Shown here: positions 25,800 through 35,974 of the stretch, piece by piece
Layout: the number at the start of each line of letters is the position of its first letter
Numbering within the stretch: the first letter of the stretch is position 1
DNA from: Trogon surrucura
Lineage: Eukaryota; Chordata; Aves; Trogoniformes; Trogonidae
Reading direction: 5' to 3'
Assembly: GCA_020746105.1 (NCBI GenBank)
Contig: CM036620.1
Location: 30,785,916 to 30,849,915, forward strand
Length of the DNA: 64,000 nucleotides
Made by a program: the position numbers and the translations under genes
Notes under the pieces: model-generated
Databases searched by the model: none
Told to the model about the DNA's origin: nothing
What the model saw: only the letters and a program-made list of their open reading frames with translations

Positions 25800-28700
25800 C
25801 TGCCTCCAACCTGAAAGCGAATGACAGTGAGATGGAGATCACTGAGCAGAAAATGGAGGGAGTGGCTCCTCTGCCCTCTTGGCAGGTGCCAGGGCAAGGG
25901 GCAGCAGAAGGAACAGACACATTTAAAACAGCTTCTCTAAACAGGATCATGGAGGCGTATGGAGCCAGAGACTGTTCAAAGCTCGTGGATCCTGTGTGGC
26001 AGTCCAGTTTGGAACCTCCTAGGGCGACCCACCCCCCTGCTTCAGCTGTGATAATGCATCAAGGCACATGGATTTTTTTCCTTTTCCTATTCTTCCCTTT
26101 TCTGCTTTTCATATTTCTGCACGATTTCATCAGATAGTGGTAAGTACCTTCCAAAAGCTCGCGCATCAATTAACAAGGGAAGGAAGCACTCACGTCATTA
26201 ATTACACACCGGCCTGTGAAACGCAGACATAGGATATGGTGTAACGTTCTGAAAACAGCAGGAAGGCCTGCCTTACTTAGGTCAAGTTTTATTTAAATTC
26301 CCATAAAAAAAGCATCCCATATTAAACAACGAAGCGGAAGATGCACCACTGTTCAGCTTCAATGGGTGTTCCAGACAGACCTGCGCTAACTTAATCCGCA
26401 CAGCAAAATGCAAAGCCAAGGAACGTCAGTTTATATAAGCACGAGACAAAATAGTGCTTTAAACTTATACAGCATTTATCAACACAAAGGATCCCAAACT
26501 ACTCTGCAAACCATATACTGACTTAACTGCTTCCATCTGTACTGCTACCTTACTTATCTCACTCCATCTGTATTGTTATCTTAGAATTTGTATTTTTCTG
26601 AGATTCAGAAGATGTTGGGTTAGATGCTGGGCCAAACTGCTGATCTAGCTACATGCAATCAGAGATGAGGAGACAGGTTCCTGGCTGTCAGAGTTGTTCA
26701 CGGGCAGGGTTATATTGAGGAAATTCTGCTTTTTTCAAACAGGGATGAGAGAATAGAACTGGATGAGAAAAGGACCTTCAGTGTGTGTCTCTAGGCACAA
26801 CTGCTCCACATCAGCCTTGGTTCTTGAGTGGGATAGCACAGTACTTCCAGATCATCAAGACATGGGTCTTATTTGAGACATACATACTGCTGGAACAAGA
26901 CACAGCCCCTGTCTGAATCTGTTTGTAAGCTAAGTGGAATAGACTGATGAAGGAGGCAGAAAAGCATCTTGCCTATGCCTAATTTTCAAATAATTTTCAA
27001 GTAATCTGCAGATCACACAGGAATGTTGCAGAAAAGAAGAAGAAAAAAAATCCAGCTGCCCTCAGCACAAATCAAAAGCCTTCTTCACACACAAAAATAA
27101 AACCCCCAACCTTCCTCCTCTGGAGTGGACTGCGGCTGCCAGAAAAATATATTACAGAGGGAGAGAGGAAAAAAAAATACAGTGGAATTATTAGTGAAAA
27201 CTCACACTCTTTTGAAACACGCCTCATGGGCAACGTGGTTTTCAGTTCGAACGTACAAGATTGTCATTTTCGAAGCCTCATCTGAAAACATAAATTATGA
27301 TCTTATCCTATACTGGCAGAAATAAAGGCAGCAATCTTCTATCTATGCCTCCGTCTCCAACGCTAGAAACCAACGGTACTCTTTTCTAATGTCCCTAATA
27401 CATCTGAGGAGCAGATGATCCCCTGAAAGCCACAGTCTTTTGATCCTATATAAATTGGATGCTTTTGAGAATGTCACTCAGAATTCTCATGTCAGTCCTA
27501 GGAAAACATAATCTAAAACAGAAGATAATTCTGATTTTCCTCCTGACTCAGCAGATGAGGAGATAATTAGATATGGAAAATGAGTGTTCTTGAGGGTAAA
27601 TATACCTGCTGTAATCCTACCACCAACTGAATTAAGGTTTGCCTGCTGCAGAAAGGCGTATGTTAACTCAGCATTTGAAGGAAAGTTAAGACCTGTCAGA
27701 TTTCAGAAGTCACTGGTGGTCCTTCATATGTTACAATTCAGTATGTTACAGCATAGACACCAACGGATACAGGAAAGGTGAGAAAGAAAAATAGAAGACA
27801 GAGAGGAAAGAAGGAAAAATATTCCTTGTCTCTGGGGTTACAAGCAATGGCAATAAAAGAATCCAGCAAACACCACAAGAAACTGAAATGGGTGGATTGC
27901 CTATTCTTTTCTCTGCATCGAATCCAAATGATTTCTCTTACTGACTGGTAACATGTGCTCTTTCAAGTGCTCTTCAGTCTAACCATGACTTCCACCTCTG
28001 GAACTGGAAGAATCCCACATGTCAAGTAAGCAAAGATGGGTTATACTTCTGCAGCGATAGCTCAATGCTGATCGAAAGCCTCATTTGTCAGGGGAAGGAA
28101 TTGTTGGTTTTCTTTTTAAATTAACCCAGAATAAGAAAAAGGTATTTGTTCAGACCCAGGTGCTTTTTCATTCCTCAAGCAGCTGCTAGTTTGGGAGAAT
28201 TTTAAATGGTTGGCCTTTGCGAAATGAATTGGTAATCACAGCCCTTGTACCTCACGAACTGCAGTCTGAATGATCTGGGGGGACTGGTAACAGGATAAAG
28301 CCTCTCACCTCACAGGCTGCAGCTCAAATTCAGGATAATTTCTTAACTCCACAAGCTCCACCACTACATGATGAGCACCTCGTTGTTATCATACAATGAA
28401 CCAGGTGTTCTTCCTAGTGGAAAAGTATTCACACCACAAACAATATACTAATTGTTGCAATTAGCAGCACTCTTGGCAGCGGCAACAGAGGGACCTGTAG
28501 AAAATTGCCCATACGTTCATCCCTTGGAAGTTGTCATTTCAAGGCAAGGGGTCAAGCCCTTCAGACAGTCATTGCAGCGATTCTTGTAGTTCTTTCCCAC
28601 CCCGGGTATATTTTGCAGATAAGCCAAGTTCAGCCTCCAGAGCTGTCAATCTAGCCCTTTTATTACCGCTAAATTACTTTTGTTTCAAATGCTGGAGGCA

Positions 28701-30395
28701 ACTTTGAATGCCGGGTCTAATTAGATTGTAATTGTTGGAAGATCTGAGCAACAGTGGCAGATTTGGGTGGAGATTTTGGTGGCGACTTTGGTGGCTTATA
28801 ATATTCGTGCAAATAGGTTTCACAAGCACAAAACCTACAGCTGCTTGTAACAGTGGGCATTTCCTTAGAAAATTAATACTACTAACCAGCCAGACAGGAA
28901 AAGCTTTGAATTTCCACACGCAAACTGATTGATCCGCAAAAGCTGTCCATCCAAGCAGACAGCTTCACTGGTCAGGCAGTTTTCCCAAGATGTTTTGGTG
29001 CAAACAGAAGAAGGTGAGTTTAATTAGGAACAAGTATTTTTGTACAAATAGAACAAGGTACTATGTGAGAACTAATAGCAAGAAAGAGGTGTATATGCCA
29101 CCCTGTTTTAAGAACAATAAAACCTCACAAACTAAAAAGAAAAATTTCAAATACATATAGGAATAAATCCTACCATTTAGCACTAGAAGCCTCATCTTTC
29201 CCTACGGGAAACAGTCCATGAACTCCATGCCCAGCTGCTGAATACCATTTTTGCTCTGTCTTCCTTTGGGAAAGCACAGAACCCTCAACACTTCATCCCC
29301 CCTCTAATATAACACAGTCCAGAGATCTGCAGGGAAATCCTCAAGATCTGAGAGTGAACATTTAAAGGCCAGGGAGCTTCTGCTAGGAGACCCCGTGCTT
29401 CCACATTATCTCCTGAGGTCTACCTGTCATAATGACAGCATTACCTCTTCGTGCAGCTCCAGGGAGAGCTGTGCAAATATTGGATTATCTGGTTCAACGG
29501 CCAAACAAAAAACAATCACGGGCAGAAAAAAAATCAGCTGAATCTACTTGAAATAAAAGCTAAGGGGGGTGGTTGGACTATGGGGGAAAAAAAAATGATG
29601 GAGGAAATGTTTGTCTTTAAAGCAGTAGATGTTCTGCCCTCTATTTTTGATCTGAAAAGGAAAAAAAAGCTCACAAAATTAAATATTCAAAGCCTTTCCT
29701 TGTGTCTCTTTCTTTGATTTTGGAAGGATATTTTGTAATAAACCTTCACCAAATTTTATGTCATACCAAAGTAGGTCCAGTCTTCCTGGAAAATTTGTTT
29801 CCTTCAGCTAACCTACTGCTGAAAAACATTTTGCAGAGGTGTAGCTCTAGGAAGAACTGTGCAGTCTGAACTACAGAGATACAGCAACCAGATTGCTGTT
29901 TAAGAAGAACAAACCAAGTTTTCAAGTGAGTAGACTGATCTGCTTGATCACTTACTGATTTTTTCTCCCACGAAGGGAGGACCAAATAGCATCCTTTGAA
30001 GGAGACTAGCAGTCTCAGCCCCTCTAAGTTCTGACTCCTTCGGGTTTTCTTGTTCTCCTGCAAGTAAAACTCCAGCCACAGCTCTTCACTCAGAAGCTGA
30101 TTTATTTATTTTAGTTAGTTAGTTAATTATGGCTCTTGCTGCAGTGCCTATGTGAAATGAAAGGTACAGATGGATTCCCCAGGTAGCAGTAAAGTCCCTG
30201 AGATACCAAGGGCACACTCCCACAAGCTTGTGCGGCTTGTTACTTCCACGCGTGGCTGCCAGCGTGCTTGGAAACCACTCCGGTTATCGGTTATCCTACA
30301 GCTCTGTGAGGGCTGGTTGGGTTGGTAGCTGGCTCCTTTACTTCCACAGAACGAGCTAACTTGGATTCAGGAGTTTCCGCAGCTGAACTGATTTT
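25800..30395. other. Non-coding stretch with small tandem duplications
   Basis: No gene was recognised. Small duplications include a 22-bp unit repeated at 26531 and 26562 (about 4 mismatches, offset 31), an 11-bp unit repeated at 26980-27001, and three 12-bp units at 28760-28795. AT-rich sequence around 28600-28740 contains TCTAATTAGATTGTAATTG-type words but no repeat or coding signal. Confidence 0.5.
28760..28795 (+). repeat. Three 12-bp tandem units (GATTTTGGTGGC-like)
   Basis: GATTTGGGTGGA, GATTTTGGTGGC and GACTTTGGTGGC follow one another. The 12-bp period keeps one frame open, giving a short Arg/Phe/Trp-rich repeat in a 66-codon open frame (28732-28932). The peptide resembles nothing known to me, and the frame is probably incidental. 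Confidence 0.75.
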
Positions 30396-30605
30396 GGTAA
30401 ATATGAAGAGATATCCTCTGCTACATAAATACATACACCAAAATTAGAATGAAATTTGCTCAGAAGGACAAAAAGGGAAAAAAAATTATAAATCTGCAGG
30501 ACTGCTGCTGGTAAATATAAGCAATAACATTTACTAGAAGAAACGGGTATGTAAGTGTATGTATGTATCAAAACTGGAACAAAAATTGCTCAGAATGACA
30601 AAGGC
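30396..30605 (+). repeat. Diverged direct duplication, unit about 80-95 bp
   Basis: A segment starting GGTAAATAT at 30396 and ending TTGCTCAGAAGGACA at 30470 recurs starting at 30510 and ending TTGCTCAGAATGACA at 30600. The intervening sequence is diverged but collinear (ACATACACCAAAATTAGAA against TATGTATCAAAACTGGAA). The second copy is longer through a GTAT-type slippage. No mobile-element ends were seen. Confidence 0.6.
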
Positions 30606-31121
30606 AGGAATGATTCCAAAGTCTCCAGGTCAATCCCAAATCATAAAGTCCAATCTCACAGATTGTATATAAGTCACTGTTGAAGACAGCAGGAGACAGG
30701 TAAATGTTTGTTTAAACCTCTTTTCTCCAGACCCACGTTACATGCAGAGCAAGGCACTGGCCAATATTTATGCTATTTTCTACCAGTGAGTATCCACAAA
30801 AGAATTTGCTGCCTTGGATCACAAGACCATGGTGTGAATTGTTGTTTATTAACCCATCTTCACAGACCTTCCCTAAATAGCCAAGGCTTCAAGGGACAGA
30901 TTATTAAAGCTATGGAAAGACACGATTACTGAATACAGAAACCAGTGCACCACTTGCATATGTGTTAAAGGCGTATGAGCAGCAACGCTAAAGAAGATGT
31001 ACTGTTCCCAGGATAACACTCAGCTTGTTCAGCATTTGCAAGTGCAAACATTCACAAGAATAAACAACATTGCAGTGACCAACTCTAGGTAATACTTAGC
31101 TCCAAAGTGAGGCCATAGGGC

Positions 31122-31386
31122 ATGGGCAAACCAAACACCCTAGACACACAACTAGAAGAGATAGCAAGCTCTTTCAAAGTTTACCAGCAGCTTTGCACCG
31201 GAGAGGAACGGCTAAAAAGTGAAGCTGTGAAGAAGGAACCTGACAGCCAACATGAAGAAGCTGGAAGTCACAATGACAAAGCAGAACCAGGACTTCAAAC
31301 AGCCACAGAATGAAAAAGAAGAAATTCAAAAAGAACTCCAGAAGGTAAAGGCAAAGGCTGGGGGTGGGGGCAAAACAAAAACTTGA
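31122..31386 (+). pseudogene. Possible frameshifted remnant encoding a coiled-coil segment
   Basis: Two adjoining plus-strand frames read as strongly charged, helix-like sequence. The first (31122 to about 31240) includes 'LEEIASSFKVYQQL' and 'EERLKSEAVKKE'. The second, one base out of register, runs from 31252 to a TGA at 31384 and includes 'MKKLEVTMTKQNQDFKQ' and 'EKEEIQKELQKVKAK'. Joined across one indel they look like one Lys/Glu-rich coiled coil. That suggests a decayed retrocopy or exon of a coiled-coil protein, or part of a LINE ORF1. I do not recognise the parent. Composition bias alone could also produce this. Confidence 0.3.
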
Positions 31387-31938
31387 TGGATTTTGAAAAG
31401 AGAATAGCTAAAAAGGTATTAAAATGTGCGGGGGCTGAGAGCACAAGTGAAAATCCAATAGCAAACACACAAAAAGGGAAAATAAAATTGGTGTTCGGGA
31501 ATGCAAGATGTTCTTTGACAATGTAACAGCAAAGATAAATAAATACATCCTTGCTTTCCATTCTAGGTGACTGTGAGATACCAGACAAGAAAGCGTGCAG
31601 GTGTTACAAGGGGAAGAAAGTCACTGTGAAGAAACAGAGAAGCTATTTAAATACAGAAAATAGTTAGAAACTCCTGTAAAGCAAACCTCTTTAAAGCATA
31701 AGATAAGCAGTCTTTTCTAGATAGCAGAAGGAAAACAGAAGCATCTGAGAACGGAGTATTCTTAGAGGCCAGGTTTACCTTAGGTCCAAATACAGAAACA
31801 TCAGAGGAGCTGGCTACGTGAAGTTTCTCCTCATGCTTGTCCCAGGCTTATGTAAAGGTCAGAGCAGCATTGTCCCAGTTCAGTACACAGCCATTTTCTG
31901 GGATCAGGGAGCATGTTAAAGTGAAAGGACAGGAGAAA

Positions 31939-31972
31939 CCTTCATTAATACACAACCTTCACTAATACACAA
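31939..31972 (+). repeat. 17-bp tandem duplication
   Basis: CCTTCATTAATACACAA is followed directly by CCTTCACTAATACACAA, with one mismatch. Confidence 0.85.
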
Positions 31973-31974
31973 CA

Positions 31975-33000
31975 ATACTCCGGGCATTACAGCTGCCCAG
32001 TCTTGTCAAAAAAAGGCACTACTACCTGTTGTAAAGGGCTGAAAGAGCCCTTTATGTATTCTGCTATGGCACTAGCTATCTGGAGAAGGTGTAATGTACA
32101 GTACCAGTGCTTACAGAATCTACCTACGGATATAAATCTGCCCCAAGAGAACAAAGCTGCAGAAGAATACGTCCATTAATCTTGCTTTAATAGCTTATGG
32201 CACACATGAGGAGACATGCAAAGGCAGATCCCTGTGAAGCCAATTCATGTCTATAACATGTCTGGCACTGTATTGTAACCCTGCATCTAAGGATCAGATT
32301 GTGGGGATTCTGCCTCTAAGATATCATTAAAGCCTGTATATACATTCATGCCTTGCAGAGGCTTCAAGGCACCTCACTGCCTTCTCATCCATGTTCAACT
32401 AGAGACCAGCACTTGCAAGAAGGAGAACATCTGCTTCTTAGGAACGCCGCTTATTATGGCTGAAAGTAAGGTGACCAGCTTACTCACCGCTGCTTCATTA
32501 TTTTTATTTCTCCGACAGCCAGCTCTATCTGTTCACAGACACACACAATGGTTCTGTGCAGCATAACTTTTCCTTCTGCAGAGTTAACTCTAGATTTACA
32601 TCCATTTAAAACAAGAGTGGAAACAACCTTAGGGTCCAAACCAGTAAGACTGAGCTTAAACAATTCGTATTTCCACTTCCGGCAAACCTGCAGAAGCATG
32701 GAGTCCCTAGCAAGACAATTTGTGAGCTCACGTGGAGAGGGAAAAATTAGTATCTACACAAATACAGAGACAGACAGTGCTCATCCACTAATACCAGCCT
32801 GGAACAGCAAGACTGGGAGCCTGTCACCCTCCGTATTTCTGTCCCATCCTCCCAAGCCCACACGTGCACATTGGATTGGCCCTGGCACGTGAACTGTGCG
32901 TGGTCCAGGGGCTCCCGCAGAGCCGAGCACTAAAATCAGCGTACAGCCTTCTCTCAGGGAGTCCATAGATTAAAAAAATATCTACTTCTTGGACAGACCC
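31975..33000. other. Non-coding stretch upstream of the CpG island
   Basis: No gene or repeat was recognised. GC content begins to rise from about 32860, where CACGTG (E-box) and GATTGG (inverted CCAAT) words appear near 32872-32890. This may be the distal shoulder of the promoter island that follows. Confidence 0.45.
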
Positions 33001-33560
33001 CCAGACGGATGCGATGGGAAGAGCGGGCACTTGGCAGCTTCTCCTTCTGAACAGTGGCCACACCGAACTCCTCAACGCTTCGCCTGCGCCAAAGGAAGAG
33101 CTCCAACACATCCTGAAAAGTCATTTGTGGCGCTGCTGGGAGCACCGGTATCTGCACAAAGCGGGACTGGGGCCTGACCCAGTTGCTCGGGACTTTTCCC
33201 CAAACCACCACCCAGCCACGAGCAGCCACTCCAGCAAAACGCTGACTGCAGAACAAGGCAGGCGCACACCGGGCTTGTGAGGCACCGAGCGGGGTACGAC
33301 CAACCTCCAGTGTACGTAAGGAAGGTTCCTGGGGTGCCCTGGGCCCACCCACTGGCCACCCCGGGGTGCCACGGCCCCTTGCTGGCGAGGAGGGCCGGCT
33401 CCCCGGGAAGGGCTGAGCCAGGATGGGTGACAGGGTCCCTACTCTCCCCTCGGGGAAAGGTGGCGGGACCGGGAAGGAAATGCAGGCAGCAGAGGCAGGG
33501 AAGCGAGGGTGAGGCCACGGAGGCCGGGAGCTCCTTCCCGGGCAGCTCCGCCACCTCCTC

Positions 33561-33578
33561 TCGCTCCCGCGGGAGCGA
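33561..33578. repeat. Perfect 18-bp GC-rich palindrome in the CpG island
   Basis: TCGCTCCCG followed by CGGGAGCGA, perfectly symmetric about a CG centre and containing a CCGCGG-type core. Probably a protein-binding site or chance symmetry in GC-rich DNA. Confidence 0.85.
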
Positions 33579-33645
33579 CACCCAACGCTCACACGCGCAG
33601 CACCTGGGCAACGTGCGCCAATTACAAGATAAATGAACTTTTTAA

Positions 33646-33662
33646 CGCTTAATTATTAAGCG
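33646..33662. promoter_or_regulatory. 17-bp palindrome with paired TAAT/ATTA cores inside the CpG island
   Basis: CGCTTAAT, centre T, ATTAAGCG, with perfect arms. It is an AT-rich pocket within the GC-rich island, 129 bases upstream of the ATG at 33791. Inverted TAAT and ATTA cores with close spacing resemble dimeric homeodomain sites, so homeodomain regulation of this promoter is a reasonable inference. Confidence 0.4.
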
Positions 33663-33790
33663 CCGGGGGCGGCGGGTGTCTTCCCCGCCACCCTTCTGCT
33701 TCGTCACGCCGCCGCTGGGGAGCGGCGCTCTCGGTGCCGCCCACCCGCGGCAGCAGCCGCAGCAACGCCGCCGCCGCTCCGGAGGACAAC

Positions 33791-33991
33791 ATGGCCGCCG
33801 GGCCCCCCCGCGGCGCGGAGGCGGCGCAACGCGGCGCGACCCGCCCGGCGGCAACACCTGCCCCGGCGGCGGCGGCGCCTGCTGCTGCTGCTGCTCTCCC
33901 GCGGAGCCGACGGCAGCGCCCGCCCAGGAATTACGAGCCGGCGGGGGGATGTCGGAGGATTATGGAGAAGCCGCGCGTCGGCTCCAATTAG
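33791..33991 (+). CDS. Tentative 66-codon first-exon frame with good Kozak ATG
   Basis: The ATG sits in AACATGGCC, close to the vertebrate Kozak optimum, 130 bases after an AT-rich palindrome in the island. The frame reads Met-Ala-Ala-Gly and is then Ala/Arg/Pro-rich low complexity to a stop at 33989. No strong donor was seen before the stop. Another start at 33949 (GGGATGTCG) opens a 90-codon frame to 34221 in a different register. The minus strand has similar low-complexity frames. AACATGGCCGCC also matches a YY1-type promoter word, so the ATG may be a binding site rather than a start. It is listed because it is the best start context in the island, not because coding is shown. Confidence 0.12.
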   Translation: MAAGPPRGAEAAQRGATRPAATPAPAAAAPAAAAALPRSRRQRPPRNYEPAGGCRRIMEKPRVGSN

Positions 33992-34346
33992 GATCAACGC
34001 GCTCCGCCGCCCCCGCGCCGCTGCAACGGCGAGTCCGCAGCGCCCCCTGCCGCCGCCCCGCCCGCAGCGCCCCCGCGGCGCCGCCACCGGCCAGGCCCAG
34101 CGCAGGGGCGGCGGCCGCCGCGGGGAGCCCGGCGGGGGGAGCAGCGCCCTCGGCCTGGGGAGCGGAAGGGGTTTGGCAGCGCCCTCTCGCCGCCTCCTTG
34201 CCGGCGGCAGCCGGGTTGTAGGAGGTCTGAGGGGGCAGGAGCGGCGGCCCCTCGCTGGGAAATCGTGGGGGGGTTTTCTATTTGTTTTCTTTTTTTAACG
34301 ACTTTTTAAACTGGCATCTGAGAGTGCCCCAGCCCCCCCCTCTCAG

Positions 34347-35030
34347 CATGGTTCGGGTTGGAAGGCACCTTACAGATCATCTATTTCCAACCCCCCTGCC
34401 ATGGGCAAGGACATCTCCCACCAGACCAGGCTGCTCCAAGCCCCATCCAACCTGTTCTTGAAAGCCTCAAAGGATGGGGTCTCTGCTGCCTCACTCCAGT
34501 GTTTCACTATCCTCATTCTAAGGCATTTCTCCTCATGTCCAACCTAAACCTACCCTCTTTCAGTTCAGAAGTGTTGCCCCTTGTCTTGTCACTGCAGGTC
34601 TTGGTAAAAAGTTTCTCCCCATCTTTCTTACAAGCCCCGTTACACGTATTGAAACGGGTCAGAAACGTCTTCTTTTGGCCTCATTGAATTTCATGAGGGT
34701 CACGTGGGCCCACTTCTTCAGCCTGTCAAGGTCCCTCTGGATGGTGTCCCTTCCCTCAAGCGAATCCAACGCACCGCTCGGCTGACTGTCACACACAAAC
34801 TCAACAAGGGAACACTCAATCCCACTGTCTATGGCATTAATAAAGATACGGTCCCAATACGGACCCCTAAGGGACACCCGTTGCTGCCGATCTCCATTTA
34901 GATATGAAGCCATTGACTGTGACTCTGGATGTGGCCACACAGTCAATTTCTTTTCCAACAAACAGTCTACCTACCCAAACCATCTCTCTCCAATTTAGCG
35001 ACAAGGATGTTGGCAGGGTCCTGGCCTACC
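34347..35030 (-). mobile_element. CR1 LINE, minus strand, internally deleted
   Basis: Read on the minus strand it ends at 34347 with the CR1 3' block (TGGAAATAGATGATCTGTAA, then CTTCCAACCCGAACCATG). 34347-34655 matches the 3' UTR and C-terminal region. At about 34655-34670 the sequence jumps to the reverse-transcriptase core, where the minus-strand read 'QRDLDRLKKWAHV' and, further on, 'SLRGPYWDRIF' mark positions near and upstream of the catalytic region. Several hundred bases expected between these parts are missing. It abuts the right edge of the CpG island. It is fossil and frame-broken. Confidence 0.88.
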
Positions 35031-35034
35031 TAGC

Positions 35035-35970
35035 CATTGCTGATGGATGAGGGTAGTGCTTGTGAAGAGGAATGACTGGCTTTGGAGAACATGAGGTTGT
35101 TAACCCAAAAGTATCAGCTGGAGCACTTGACACGCTGGCCAGGGCTACCACTGGCTGGGGCACAGCTGGCTGCGTGGACACAGCGGGGGCCGACCACCAC
35201 CAGCATCCATGCTCGCTCATCTGTGGCTGCCCGCATTAGCAGAATATGTTCCCCCCAAATTACTCAGCAAGTAACGAGCAGCAGCAGCAGCCACTACAGC
35301 AATATAAATCCACAGGAAAGGATTTTTGCCCTCCCTTTTCCGAGATAAAAATCTCAGAACAGCAGAGGCTACACCACTGAATCGGCTATTAAAATTGTAT
35401 TTATGGGGTAATTACTTATTTTAACTGCCAGCTACATAAAATTTATCACAGAAAAAAAGACTTGTGGAATTTTATAATTATCATTTACATTTTTTTTAAA
35501 CTTATTTAACAAATCATATTTGTGGTCCCTCCACCCAAAAATGTGTCAGAAGGAACAGAGAGAAAGAGGCTGCGTGGGGGCAGTCGACTCATCGCCTGTG
35601 CATGGCTGCGGGAGCGTTTCTCTGTTTGCCCAAACCCAGTCCCTTCTCTGCTAAAGAAGGTCTCTTAAATGGGGTTAGGTAATAGCGGGTGCCTTTCCAT
35701 AGGTTTGCCATCCCTGGTGCACCATGAGCAGGACTTTTTTGTGACCCCAGAAACCCAAAGGAGAAAACTTCACTCAAGATCCTTCTGGGAGAGATTCAAG
35801 ACAGGACTTTCCTAGACCACTTTAGGTCAGGTAGAGAGGAGATGTGCATGAGAAGGCTTTGCAAGCCAGACCAGAAAGAAGGGCATGCTCTGCCAGCAAG
35901 GCAGTGGGCATCAGCGAACCATCCCCACTCAACCACCCCTGAACACCAGTATGTGACATTTTGCAAGTGT
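35035..35970. other. Non-coding stretch, nothing recognised
   Basis: Contains a short AGC run at about 35279-35292 and an AT-rich stretch at 35385-35520. Overlapping 60-64-codon frames on both strands near 35589-36024 show no motif. No repeat was recognised before the CR1 that follows. Confidence 0.45.
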
Positions 35971-35974
35971 AGGT

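Larger units (their letters stand above)
33000..34290. promoter_or_regulatory. CpG island, probable TATA-less promoter
   Basis: GC content and CpG frequency rise sharply compared with both flanks, densest at 33540-34220. Visible elements are CCAAT words at 33618-33622 and 33982, GC-box-like GGGGCGG/CCCCGCCC words, an 18-bp palindrome at 33561-33578, an ATTA-cored palindrome at 33646-33662, and a CTG run at about 33880-33895. There is no TATA box at an obvious position. Such islands mark promoters of widely expressed or developmental genes in birds. Transcription could go either way: GTAAGG-type (33309) and GTGAGG-type (33508) donors lie on the plus strand and GTGAGC-type words on the minus strand. 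No exon-intron structure can be followed from it. Long frames on both strands here are low-complexity products of GC richness. Confidence 0.8.

Noticed and set aside
27240-27260. CAGTTCGAACG, resembling a tRNA T-arm
   Set aside because: No matching acceptor stem, D-arm or anticodon arm lies at the right distance on either strand.
32954-33611. 212- and 179-codon minus-strand frames in the CpG island
   Set aside because: Long frames are expected where AT-rich stop codons are rare. The products are low-complexity Pro/Arg/Ser/Ala sequence and overlap each other in different registers.
33676-34221. 181-codon plus-strand frame in the CpG island
   Set aside because: Ala/Pro/Arg-rich low complexity with no domain. 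It could include a real first exon but cannot be told from base composition.
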